64,000 nucleotides of DNA, from positions 3,596,001 to 3,660,000 of the forward strand of contig SPDT01000005.1 in the NCBI GenBank assembly GCA_008477525.1, written 5' to 3'. The notes beneath the pieces are model-generated. The model saw only the letters and a list, made by a program, of their open reading frames with translations. It had not been told where the DNA came from and ran no database searches. The translations under genes and the position numbers were made by a program. Positions 45,966 to 57,061 of this stretch are shown one piece after another (the first letter of the stretch is position 1; each line of letters starts with the position of its first letter). The stretch comes from Hypomyces perniciosus. Its lineage: Eukaryota; Ascomycota; Sordariomycetes; Hypocreales; Hypocreaceae.

Positions 45966-46802
45966 ATGGGAGGTGGGGATCTGAACTTGAAAAAGTCCTT
46001 CCATCCCGGACTGCGACGAAATCAACAGGCCGTCTACGAGGAGGAGCAGAAAGCTCTCGCCGAGCGCAAACGCACCCAGCAACGCATCGATGAAATCAAA
46101 GAGGAGCGCGCCAGAGAGGAGTTGCAGAAGCAGCTGGAGGCTGCTGGCGGGAAGAAGCGGATAGACCGCGTCGACTGGATGTACCAGGGCCCGACAGATG
46201 GCCAGGCTGGCGCAGGCGAAGAGACCGAAGCCTTCTTGCTGGGCAAGAGGAGGATCGACAACATGATTAAAGAAAGCGACAACAACAAACCACTGGAGAA
46301 GGCGACGGGGGCAGACGGCTTCATGGCGCTACAAAATGCGAACAGCGCCCGTGATATGGCAGCCAAGATCCGCGACGACCCATTGTTGGCGATGAAGCGC
46401 CAGGAGCAGGCCGCCTTCGAGACCATGATGAACGACCCAAGTAAGCGTCGGCAGCTTCTCGGTTCCGCGAGCGACGACAAACGAAAGGGAGACAGAGACA
46501 GAGATAGGTATAGGGATAAGGACAGAGGTCGAGACAGAGGTCGAGACAACAGCAGGGAGCGGGAGCGGGACAGACGCAGGGAGAGAGATCGAGACCGCGA
46601 CAGAGATCGAGACAGGCCCAGGCACAGCCATAGGGACAAAGGCGGAGACAGAGACAGAGACAGAGACAGGGAGAGAGATCGTGACAGAGGTCGGGACGAC
46701 AATGACAGACACGGTCGGCATCACCGACATCGCAGCAGAGACCGTCATGACGACCGACATTCGCGACCGCATCGACGCCGGTCATATTCACCACGCGGTT
46801 GA
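45966..46802 (+). CDS. CWC25: Pre-mRNA splicing factor Cwc25
   Basis: Intronless, 278 residues, starting [16 protein letters not shown]. The N-terminal CIR-like domain (about residues 1-60: [25 protein letters not shown]) and the segment RVDWMYQGP are the conserved Cwc25 elements; [20 protein letters not shown] follows. Cwc25 joins the spliceosome after Prp2 remodelling and promotes the first transesterification in the nucleus. The C-terminal third (from about residue 175) is an Arg/Asp/Glu-rich low-complexity tail of RDRDRE type. It is encoded by a GAGACA-like microsatellite, followed by a His/Arg-rich end with SYSPRG. The tail is typical of RS-like splicing proteins and likely to vary in length between strains. 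Confidence 0.94.
   Translation: MGGGDLNLKKSFHPGLRRNQQAVYEEEQKALAERKRTQQRIDEIKEERAREELQKQLEAAGGKKRIDRVDWMYQGPTDGQAGAGEETEAFLLGKRRIDNMIKESDNNKPLEKATGADGFMALQNANSARDMAAKIRDDPLLAMKRQEQAAFETMMNDPSKRRQLLGSASDDKRKGDRDRDRYRDKDRGRDRGRDNSRERERDRRRERDRDRDRDRDRPRHSHRDKGGDRDRDRDRERDRDRGRDDNDRHGRHHRHRSRDRHDDRHSRPHRRRSYSPRG
46490..46700 (+). repeat. GA-rich microsatellite encoding the RD/RE tail of Cwc25
   Basis: Imperfect tandem repeats of GAGACA and GAGATC units inside the coding region translate to alternating Arg and Asp/Glu. Confidence 0.8.
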
Positions 46803-47557
46803 CCAAATTTGCACTAGAGAGCTACATGGCTGGATTTTTCAAATGGACGTATCCATTCCGTTCCTTCGTTCTCGATGCACACTGCCTAAAAGCAGCGAAA
46901 GAGCTGTAGGGGTGAACACACACACACAGAGCCTTGTCGACGCCATGCTCTCTCCCCCACCTTCTCGAGCCTCTATGTCGGGTTTCTACCCCTGGAAGAT
47001 GAGACGAGAACAACCCTCGTTCTGTTTGACCCGGATTCTTCAATGCTGGCGACTCCGTTCGGATGTTTCGCGCTTTGAATGCTGTATGTTCATATCATGG
47101 TCAAAGATGCAAATGACCGCATTTTTGTTACACCAATCAATACTCGCGTGTAACGGCTTACGCCGTCGGTCTTGCCAACCTCAACGACGCGTCAGCGTGA
47201 TTCGCTGTTGCACCCAGGCTCAAGCTTGGAGCCCCTTGGCTGCCGGTCTCTTCCTCCATCTGAAATGGTATTACAATGGGTAGACTAGGAGAGCTTTTCT
47301 ATGCAAGTCATCAAAAGGAACCGGGCTTTACCTGGGGTGGTGAGGAAGGTGCCTGTATCCACGTTCGTGATCGAGTACTCTGTGTTGGTATTTAGGTGAA
47401 CTCCCATTACTGGCCTTGGTTGTTATTGCTAGCACTTTCGTCTTTCCCTTATTCTTCAAAGTTCGTGGACGACCGAATAAATCAGCAGAGGTGGCACCAC
47501 ACACGAGATAATGACAGAGCCAAATCGGTCACCCTTCTCGAGAAACATACAAAGTCG

Positions 47558-47593
47558 AGGGATTCGAAGCTGCCTGAAGAGCTTCGAATCCCT
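47558..47593. repeat. 14-bp perfect inverted repeat, 8-nt loop
   Basis: Arms AGGGATTCGAAGCT (47558-47571) and its exact reverse complement (47580-47593) surround an 8-nt loop. It lies about 760 bp after the CWC25 stop and is not part of any recognised gene. Confidence 0.8.
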
Positions 47594-48486
47594 GCAACGA
47601 TGTACCTTCCATTGACAGGCATTGTGGAAAGGTATTCGTGTTTAAGGATGATGAATGTGAATAGAGATTATGAGACACTACCGCGTTGATCATAGTAATA
47701 CTAGTTATGGTGTTTAAGTTTACATGCAAACAATGATGATAACTAAGCACCACCACAACTTGGCCATCTTGCTTATTGGGCATTGTCTATTCCGCGATGC
47801 ATTCCACATGTACGTGTGCCGTGTCTCAAGTGCAATGAGCGCTCAACTGGGCGTATCTTGACGTCTTATTCGCTCTGCCTCGCCTGCCGTGGTGGAGTAA
47901 CATGCATTTGCCGGCTTACTTTGCATCAAACCGCTCTGCTCTCTTCTAGACATGGTGGCTATCAATGTAGGGTAGGTCTCAAGGCTTCTGAATCCTCTGC
48001 TTGGTCTGAAGTAGAAAAGCAACCACGGTTCTAAGATGTCTGTTTGCTGGCCATGTCTGCGCCTGTGAGGAAAGCGATGGAAAACGGCAGAATGGTGCTT
48101 TGTACTTTGCAGCAGTTCTCCGCTCGATTATCATTGTGTGCCCGAATACGGCTCTAAGCTCAGGACCGAAGTTGTTGGCTACTCTCCCCCTCCTCAAGTC
48201 CCTTGTGCCATGCATTGTGACAAAACCGAAGACTCAGCCAATAGTAGCCTTGTTCACCTATGAGATAACATTGTGGAGCATTTTATGTGCACGGAGTCTA
48301 TTGTGCCTATTGTACAATGCACGCGCCAAGTCTCCCCACGCCTCTCATCAATCATGTCACAGACTCAGACTCTCTCTCTACTTTCTCAAGAATACAGAGC
48401 AAACCTTACAATACTCAATACGGAGTAGACATACCTTAATTCCCTTCGAACTTTGTATTAGAGGGTTATTGAACGCATATACTTGC

Positions 48487-48507
48487 TTTTTTTTTTTTTT
48501 TTTTTTT
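48487..48507. repeat. Poly-T tract (21 T)
   Basis: A single-base run in intergenic sequence. It could be a decayed poly-A tail of a retroelement in reverse orientation, but nothing adjacent supports that. Confidence 0.7.
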
Positions 48508-49453
48508 AACATCATTGCACTTGTCTTTGCCATTAACTCGATTCTTCCACTGCAGGGTATCCAACTCGCCAAAGCGTTATCACAAGGACAATAGCACTTT
48601 GTTTGCGCAAGTAGTTGGTCTTGGCTCGGCTACTTCATCCATGAAGGTGGGTTACTGATTTCTCATGCATATGGAACACGTTGGGAATTTTTGAAAAAGC
48701 CGCAGTGTTGGCTTGGACATTCCTGGATTTATTGACAAACTTTGACCGTTCAAATGAAGATGCGATGGAGCTCCAGAAGTAGTTTCACAATGCCTCGGCC
48801 CGTATAAATGCCACAATTCTTAATGGCGCAGATACTTACCGTGGAGGAAACTCAGATGCCAAGACTAAAAGATAGGTACGCACCAGTTACGGGCTTTAGG
48901 TATAACGTCTCTCGAGTTTGCCTTTTAAGAAGCAAGAACATCTCCACGCTAAGAAATGGAGCAATTGGACCCGAGATTATCGCATACAGAGCGCATAGTT
49001 TCTAATGTCGGGTTTCTACCCTATGGTCGGAATGCTGTTAACTTGATTGAAACAGGTTTATGTATCCAGGTGTCTGTTGGTCACCTCTTGTCACCAAGTG
49101 AGTGTCACCACGTTCATGCTAGTGAATTTCCACTGGTTGTCATCACACTTCTACCTACACAGAGATTGGTCATTTAGACTCTGCATGCCTAAGGTAAGTA
49201 CTCGTTGACCAACAACCTGCATTTTTGAAGCGGGGCTCGGGGTTTATGGGCTCTCATGTAGCGAGAATCGTGATCTTGGGCTCGAGATCGATGAGTTGAT
49301 ATTAAAGCCTCAACCTTTCCTGTTGAGACAAGCTGTCGATCTGTCCTTGCCCGCACCACCGCCGGCATGCAAACAACTCAAGATCTAATCAAACCATTTT
49401 CCCATTTCCCCCATTTATAATTTAAGCTATCTCCAGGCTCCAACATTGTCAAG

Positions 49454-50026
49454 ATGCGTTTCTTCAATATTCTTGCAACTCTTTCTGCCATCGCTACCAC
49501 CGTATCTGCAGTCAATATCCGCAACTACAAAGACGCTGGATGCAGGGGCGGTTACTTCCAATGCAGCAACATTGACTACCAAAGGTGCTGCTCCTTACCC
49601 AGCGGTGGACCGTACGGGTCCACCTATTTCCTCGGCCTTCCAGCTCCAACCGGTCTCGGGGTCATCTGCGCTCGCAAGAACGATCTCAACTGTGACACTA
49701 TTAAGAAGGGAGGTCTTGGTACCAACGTCTGCCTCGGAAACCCGGACTCTCGGGGTTCATTTTGGTATCACTGCCCAGGATGCCGTAAGCGAGACGACTG
49801 GAGGACTCTGGGAATGAATGTCACTATTGATGACACCGTCTCTTCTACCAGCGCCGTACAGGCCGATATCATGGCTTTTGAAGACCATCAGTTCCGAATT
49901 GATGACACAACTCCAGAGGATGCGGTTGCTGCTCTCATCAGCTATTTTGAGGCTGATGCTGGCTACGCTGATATCCCCAAGGAACTGAAACAGTACGAAG
50001 TTGCTGAGGGTGATCAGGAGGAGTAA
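49454..50026 (+). CDS. Small secreted cysteine-rich protein
   Basis: Intronless, 190 residues. It has a clear signal peptide (MRFFNILATLSAIATTVSA) followed by a Cys-rich domain of about 90 residues with nine Cys (GCRGGYFQC, QRCC, VICARKNDLNC, YHCPGC). An acidic C-terminal part follows (residues about 110-190: EDAVAALISYFEADAGYAD). No known enzyme motif is visible. Size, secretion and Cys content fit a secreted effector-like or defence protein, but no family could be named. One oddity is the odd number of Cys, which leaves one free or pairs it between molecules. A TATAA-like element about 35 bp before the start supports a real promoter. Confidence 0.8.
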   Translation: MRFFNILATLSAIATTVSAVNIRNYKDAGCRGGYFQCSNIDYQRCCSLPSGGPYGSTYFLGLPAPTGLGVICARKNDLNCDTIKKGGLGTNVCLGNPDSRGSFWYHCPGCRKRDDWRTLGMNVTIDDTVSSTSAVQADIMAFEDHQFRIDDTTPEDAVAALISYFEADAGYADIPKELKQYEVAEGDQEE

Positions 50027-51262
50027 GAAGCCATCCTGATTTATAAGCCTAGCACAAATGTGTCAATATCGATGAACGGATGTACAGTGGGTGTTGAGGG
50101 TGGCGGATTACAATGGAATGCTTAGGGTACCTTCCTTTGAGAGCTATCTTCAGGGTTATCTATGTCTCTCCCTCCATCAGTATCGCATTAGTGTTGCTAT
50201 GTCTTTGAGGTGGCCTTGACTTCAATAGGAGTTTGACATTCTCATCTATCACTTCCAGGTATTTCTCCATGATCCCACTGTGCATGATGGAAATACATGT
50301 GAAACTACCGGGAATGTCCAGCCCAGGACTGGAGAGTGTCGATGCTATCAATGTGGGATCGTGGTCTGCAGAGAACGCATGGGTGAATGTAGTGAAGCCA
50401 CCAATTCTCAGGTGCGTTATTCCTTCAACGAGCCTCTTTCCAATCAGGGTAGTTATGGCTTAAATCGAGTGCTTCCAGCTTGCCATTTATGACTTCACAG
50501 TAAAGATTATCTTAGATGCATTATCGTACTCAGCGGCTCTTGTGGTGTATGTCCCTGCACTTGGTGGGCGAGTGAGAGAAACTATATATTCTTAGCGATC
50601 ATAAATCACTCTAGGTAGTATAAACGACAAGCCAAATCTTGATCGAAACGAAATGAAAGCAGTTTTGTAAAAGTCCGACAAAAGGCTACGCGTACCGATG
50701 AGATAAAGAGACTCTATAAGTCATTTCACCAAGACAAAAACAGGGCTATGGGGACTATGAGACTATGTCGACTGAACTTAAGTAATAATTCTATTAAACA
50801 TACCGAGATTAATGATATCTAGTATCTTGTAGATTCTGTTTACTAGACAGATATTGAAGATCTTTATCTGGTGGCTAGGACTACTGGTGGTCTGAGCCTC
50901 GTTCAAAGCTTCTCAATGACCCGGCAAAGGTGAAGACTCTAACTTTAGCGGTGAATAAATATTTACCCACCATATTAGCTTCTACTCAAAGCTGAAGGAA
51001 AGGGAGGCTCATGCAAAAACAGCTCATCGAAGCAAGGGGAAGGGCAAGATAGGTGGGTAGAAAAAAAGAGGGCCCCGCTGGTACTTTTCTTACTGCAAAC
51101 TTGTACGATATGACGTTTTATTTATTTTTCTTCTAGTCTGTATTTGTATAGGACGGCCAACCCATTACTTGAGCAATGTCTCAACCGCATCGCCCAAGTC
51201 AAGTGGTCGGCAAACAAGTTGCAACAGACGGAGTGTAAGGGATGGAAAGATGTAGTCTGTGA
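50027..51262. other. 1.2-kb convergent intergenic region
   Basis: It lies between the 3' ends of the secreted protein and the MFS gene. No supported coding or RNA feature was seen. Confidence 0.5.
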
Positions 51263-52755
51263 TCAGAAGAGAACCTTGAATCCCCAACCAGCGACGACAC
51301 CTCGAGTAATGTAGAGAACAACTGTAGTGGCTGCGTAGAAAGCTCCGCCAAACACAATGACGCCGCCATACGCACCATGATCTGCTCGTAAGATTGCACC
51401 AGCAATAGGAAGACCAACCAATACACCAAAGCCAGCAATAAAGAAACATGTTCCCGTTCGCTTGCCGATATCTTCAATGTTGCATACTCGACTTATACAC
51501 ACCGGTGTTAGGCTGATCGCCGCGCCGGACCAGAATCCATAGAGCACTGTGAAAGAGGTGATGGCCGCCTCATTGTTGGCTGCAGTGTACCAAAGAGCGA
51601 AAATCAGAGCGGAGCAACACAGCGTTGTGAGTGCCAGAACATTGAATGCGCCAAAGCGATCTGCTGCATACCCAGGAAGGGCACGTCCGGGGATAGCACC
51701 GACGTTCAGGAGGGCATTGAGGAGATAAGCTTTGTCTGTGGACATTCCTGTGTAGATGGCATATGAGGAGATGTACGTGTATGGTATAAAGACTGCAAAC
51801 TCGACAAGAAAGACGGCGAATGTCGTGAGTGCATATTTAACATCTCGAAGGCCCTTGAAGTCGATTGTGCTGCCAGTATTCTTGTTATGAGGGAGACGTT
51901 TACGCATAAGACATCCAGACAAGATCGCTGTGGCTAAGAAGACGAAGCCGATGATGCGCGTAGACCAGGCGAAGCCAACTTTTGGAGTGAGGTAGAGGAT
52001 TATGAGAGTGAAAACGATACCACCGATGCCTCCCGCCGTGCAGGCGATGCCGGTAGCGAGCGCGCGGCGTTTGTCGAAGTAGTGTCCGATAATGGCGATG
52101 GCAGGGTTGAAGAGGAGAGAGGCAGAGACACCCCCGAGGACGCCGAAACAGAGGTAGAATTGGTAGAACTCTATTAAAGAACAATGTAAGTTTCGGCTCT
52201 CAGACTCAGAAAGGAAAATGATGAGACAGAGGGGTAAGGGTTTGACTTGGGGAGTCACCGACCTTTGCAAAGGCCAAGGAGCATCATGGCAACAATAATT
52301 CCAATGTTTCCTGGGATTACCAGCAGTCTCGCATCATGAGCGTCAAATATTGGACCTAAATGATTCTCTTGTCAGCATTGTATGTGTCAAAGGTGACAAA
52401 AACTGTGCTTCGAAAGACCAATGCAATTGCACTTACCAACCTGAGCTCCGCAAAAGTACAAAAAGAAAGCATAACTGCTCCATATCCATCCGATTGTTGA
52501 CTCTGGGAGATGCTTCAGCTCGTTCTCGATTAATCTAGCTTCAAGAACTGCTAATATGTTGAGGAGGCCCATGGCCGGGACCATGGTTGCCCAAGAGCCC
52601 AGGACCACGAGCCATGCCTGGAGACCGCCATCTGGGCAGGCTTCTATGGAAGAATCGATCGCTATCTGGAGGTCTCGTTGTTGACGTGTCGGTTGATGAG
52701 ACTCAGAAGGCGGAGGGAGAGGAGTATCCCGAGAGGACGAACCTGTTGGTATCAT
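51263..52755 (-). CDS. MFS transporter, monocarboxylate (MCT) type
   Basis: Three exons, 52437-52755, 52263-52355 and 51263-52170, give 439 residues. After a hydrophilic N-terminus (MIPTGSSSRDTPLPP) comes the MCT-type first helix signature DGGLQAWLVVLGSW, then about twelve hydrophobic segments. GHYFDKRRALATGIACTAGGIGG lies in the loop 4-5 region and is typical of fungal MCT-like permeases. A central charged loop (MRKRLPHNKNTGS) separates the two six-helix halves. Such proteins move monocarboxylates, riboflavin or other small molecules across the plasma membrane; the substrate here is unknown. It lies far from the metabolite cluster, so export of the cluster product is not implied. Confidence 0.9.
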
Positions 52756-53818
52756 TCCGATATTCCGAGAGGAGGGTCACTAAAACGGCGGGTGACAAAA
52801 TTTACTCGGATAAAAACAACCAAGTCGTTTTTGTCTTGTTCGCGATACTAGTAGCAAAATAACGAGACCTTATAACTCAGAGTACCTATAGGCATGAATA
52901 GCTAGTATTTGCTAGTCTTGTTGGGCGACTCAGGTTTTCAGGAGAAAGTTCCATAATAAAAAGCTTTTTCATGTATGAATAAATCTGGTAGTATTACAAA
53001 GCTTGTACTCCATAGTGCTAGCATTATTTCCGCAAGCAGAAAGTGGATATCCATCTCAATGGGAGCCGGGAGTCTATCGGATGCCGGTGTGGAGACATAT
53101 GCCAACGGGAACTGACCTTCCATGAATACGGAATTACGTAGACAATAGAAAACACCAATGAGAATTCAACACATTCCGTCTGATTTATAATGATGTCAGT
53201 TCGGGGCCTAACATGATGATTGTAGTATTCGGAGGGTGCCGCCGATGCTTGGAGAGAGAGTTAGTATTTCTCTCCAATATGATTTCAAATCTGCTGTCCA
53301 CTGAAGGCAAGGTTAAGCTTAATAAGTAATTCACCGCTACTGAGTTGCGAGACATGGCTGAGTTTTCACCGACATAGTTCCGATCTTTGCTCCGAGGTGT
53401 CCCTCCTACGGAGTACATACTGCTGGGTTGTCTCGGTTATTGTGTTGGTGGTCGCCACGGTCATTACATTACCTCGGAGCTAAAAAGGACTATAGTCAGG
53501 CTTGATTAATACGGATAGTTGTCACTTTGATCACAAATTTTTATTTCCAGTTTGGAACTATCTATCTATGTCATATGACATGAGAGTTGGTTGCTTGGCG
53601 TGCATGGGGTTGAAGTACACAGTAGCCCACACACTCCGATTTGCGTCAATTTCTCCTCATATCCACAAGTTGTAACTTGGATACTGTGTACTAAATTATT
53701 TCTTACAAATGCTGTCAGGTTTCTACATGTAAATACACACTATCTACATGAGACTCGATTGGCTATGCATATTAGCCACATACTAATAACCCCTCTCAAG
53801 CCTCCCCAAGGCAGCTCT
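52756..53818. other. 1.1-kb intergenic region
   Basis: It lies upstream of the MFS gene and downstream of the GH81 gene. It contains TACGGAGTA at 53407-53415 and no supported gene. Confidence 0.5.
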
Positions 53819-56800
53819 TTACGCAACAAAACGGAATCCAGCGCTGGCTGCCTCGGTTGCGCCGTTGTTGACGAGAGAGCCATCGCTGGCAACAGTGACA
53901 TACAAGCTGTTGCTTGCTGCTTTAATCGAGTATACACCAGTTGCCGCCCCAACCTTCTGACGAATTGTGAAGCGCTCCCAGGCTGACGCCGTGCCGCGGG
54001 ATGCCGCAAGAGTAGCGGTGCCGGACTGGTCTGCTGTCACGTATTGCTGGGTGCTCGAGAGTTTGAGGGTACCCGAGTTAGGAACATAGGCACTGTTGAA
54101 CACAGCGGCGTCACTCTGGGAGGTACCCGAGGCTACCAGATTTGTGTTCGCGCTGGAGGCGGCGACCCAGCGGCCCGAAGATGCGACCTGAAGTCTGAAG
54201 TTGCCGTAAGGATTCTGAGGAAGAGCGCCACAGATTGGCTTGCCACTGGGGTTGGGTCGGGTTCCGATGAAGAAGAGCTCGTTCGTGTACGTTTGGCCGC
54301 TGCCTATTTCCCATCATACTGGTCAGTATCAACCCGGGTCTAATGGCGGAAGGGAGCGAGGATGACGTACCCCAAGAAGTGATATTGGCACTCCATGCAG
54401 CAGCTTCTTGTGGGTTTGCGTTTGCGTATGCATCAATTATGACACATTTCCTAGTAGGACGCCCAGGTTAGTCTCTTTAGAACACATGCTATAGATACGA
54501 AGTAGCATAGCCAGCGCAAGAACTAACCATTCGTCGCCAATAGCTGGGTTGACGAGCTCGTCCATGGTGTACGACCATACGTTTTGGACCCATTGGCGAT
54601 CATAAAGGACCTACAAACATTACCGCTGTCAGTCTCCTGATCTGTTTCCGAGAGAACAGGGAAACAAAAGAGTGTCACACTCAACTCACCTCGTTGATAG
54701 GGATGACCGGCAGTATCTGAATGGCCGCAATCTGGCTCTTCTGACTGCCCCAGAACAGCCACGCGCCGGACTGCCAGTCCATAACATTACCCATTGTCAC
54801 TAAGTTTCGTGCTCCCTGTTCTGGGTATGGATTATCCCGATCAGTCGCGCTCTGCTGCGGGTAGAGGTGCCAGTAGACCTGCGCGGCTTGTTGTTCCGTT
54901 GCAACCAATAGCTTGGCATAGTTCACGTAGTCCTGTGAAAGCGCAACAGAAGCCCAAAGAAGCGCACCATAGTATCCATTGATAGCTTCACCAGTTGATT
55001 CTTGATCCCGGCTTCCAGCTCCATTCGCAATACCGGATGCCCAGGAGTGGCCTGCGAACCAGTCACGGCAGCGGGTAATTGGGAAGTGCGGGTCCTGTGA
55101 CGATGGATTGATGATATCTCTAAGAATAGGCAATATATCATTAGCGTCTTTATTCGGTCATTGACTGGGATGAGGAGAGGAAGAACAAGGGCATACCTTG
55201 CAAACCAATTGACGTATGCTCTGTGTTGGTTCAACCAGTTGGTGTCATATTTGGCGATAACCGCTGCGATTGTGAGCCAGTATCCATAATGAAAATGGTG
55301 ATCGTTATAGTAGCCGTTTCCAAAGTCAACCCAACCGTTGTTTGCGCCCGCTTTGTTGATAACACCCCCCCAATTCGTCTCGAACGCTGGAGCAACTGAC
55401 AACGAGGACTGGAACCAATTGTCGAAGGATGCCTTGAGATAGTTTACAACCGGAGTAATAAGATCCTGGCGTCCAACGGCTTCACTATGGCGGTAGATCA
55501 GCAATCTGTCACAAGAAATGAAAAGATTATAATAGATATTGGGGGGTGAGGGCAAGCGACGAGAAGAGGGTTAGGGTTAGAAGAGAAGAGGGTCGAGGAA
55601 CATACGCAATAAGAGCAAGCCGCGCTTGCGCGTTAAGAGAACCACCCCAGAAGTAAAAGTCGCCCGGGACAGGTGCCTTGGATGGGTCAAGTTGATTGAC
55701 TTCATACTCGAGACCTTGGATAACTGCTGAGGAACACGAGGAATCGAGCGGGCGAGGTGGGTTCCACGAGATCGAGCTGAGCTGGTACAAAAGATTCCAA
55801 CGATTGCCGATCACGGGGTACATCCATCCCTACCATCATCACCAGGGTCAGCAATGATACGTGGCATAATAAATACGTGGTGGTGGGGATATAGCCAGAC
55901 CTTGGTAGTGAGATAACCGAGCGAAGACGTTGGGGGGTAGTTTGGGTTCTGCAGCGAGAGACGATGGTGCGGCCAAGTGAGCATAAGAAGTCTGCTGCCA
56001 TCACCAACAGTGTTCCAGTTGAAGATGAGCGTTCCCGTTGTGCTCGTAAATGAGTAATCGAGTGCGGCCGAGATCGGGTAAACTTGGTAGTACTGGTCGA
56101 GCAGAGCCTTATGTCCAGGTTGGGCAAGCTTAACGAGGCGAAGAACGCCGTTATAGGCGCCACTGGCTCGGATAGTACCCTGGGCACCGTTGATAGCTGT
56201 GGCCGTGAGTGTGATGGACGAGAGCGCGTAGATAATGTAAGTTGTCCCCTGGGAGTCAGTCACTGTAAATTGCGTGCCGGTCGCGCTCGCTACGCGGCCA
56301 GTTAGCACCTACAACTGCCATTTTCACCATTCCCATATATGTGGAGTATAGAAGAGTGAACAATAACTTACTGCTCTGGCCAGTAGAGAGTGTCTTTCCG
56401 TTGAATGACTGAATTACACCGTTTAGAGACGTCAACAGCGGGGTGGCTGCACTGTACTCAAACGTCATATACGGCGATCCGGGGACCAGATATGCGGTCA
56501 TCTTCGAGTTGCCCTGGAAGTACTGGATAGTCACACTGTCGGTATCGAATGCCGTTGCCTTATGATTCGCGAAGTTGCCGGCGTGCTCGGTGAAGCCCGC
56601 TCGCCAATCATTCTGCGTAGGCTGCTTGATGGAGATTCCATCGAACTGCCGATTAGTACTGATGCCGAACACGATTCCAGGACCGTCGAGCCAGGATTGG
56701 TATGGGAAGGGACCAGCGGCAGTGGCGTTTCCAGGCGGCGCGGCGTAAGGGGCCCACCACCCATTGGTTGGGAACTACATGCAAGAATATCTCGTGTTAC

Positions 56801-57061
56801 TCATGAAAGCTTCAGTCTTGGTCAAGAGACGGGAGTTGAACATACCGGAGGCTTAAGCCCGGCAAAGAAGGAGCTCACAGGCGGAGCACCGTTGGCAATC
56901 TGCCCACCAGCCAGACCGGCGGGAGAGTCAGTTGAGATGGGGCCGAATACGCCGCGGCCTTTCAAGTGGTTGAGATTCGCGTCAGTACTGCCACTGCTAC
57001 TAGGGAGAGCAGCAACACCGGCAGCAGTGGCGAGGATGAGATGGAGGAGGGAACCTAACAT
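53819..57061 (-). CDS. GH81 endo-1,3-beta-glucanase with C-terminal carbohydrate-binding-like domain
   Basis: Nine exons: 56846-57061, 56372-56774, 55901-56289, 55606-55829, 55197-55505, 54690-55119, 54528-54610, 54371-54450 and 53819-54303. All junctions are in frame, giving 872 residues. A signal peptide (MLGSLLHLILATAAGVAA) is followed by the GH81 N-terminal beta domain (TNGWWAPYA, YQSWLDGPGI). The (alpha/alpha)6 catalytic part has GYLTTKGWMYPVIGNRW, YNDHHFHYGYW, GHSWASGI and RDQESTGEAINGYYG, the last with the acidic catalytic residues. Eng1-type enzymes cut wall beta-1,3-glucan during cell separation or attack other fungi. After about residue 720 a repeat-like beta domain (YGNFRLQVASSGRWVAA and SGTLKLSS) resembles a fascin/beta-trefoil module and may bind glycans. 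Confidence 0.93.

Larger units (their letters stand above)
46803..49453. other. 2.65-kb intergenic region
   Basis: No gene is supported. It contains a strong hairpin at 47558-47593, a 21-T run at 48487-48507, and the probable promoter of the secreted protein near 49,300-49,450 (TATAATTTAA at about 49,417). Confidence 0.55.

Noticed and set aside
46034..46702. 222-codon minus-strand Ser/Leu-rich ORF
   Set aside because: It is the antisense reading of the Cwc25 Arg/Asp repeat, an artefact of the microsatellite.
51263..52755. MFS gene as the exporter of the cluster product
   Set aside because: It lies over 21 kb beyond the regulator, separated by housekeeping genes, and is of MCT type rather than the DHA drug-exporter type.
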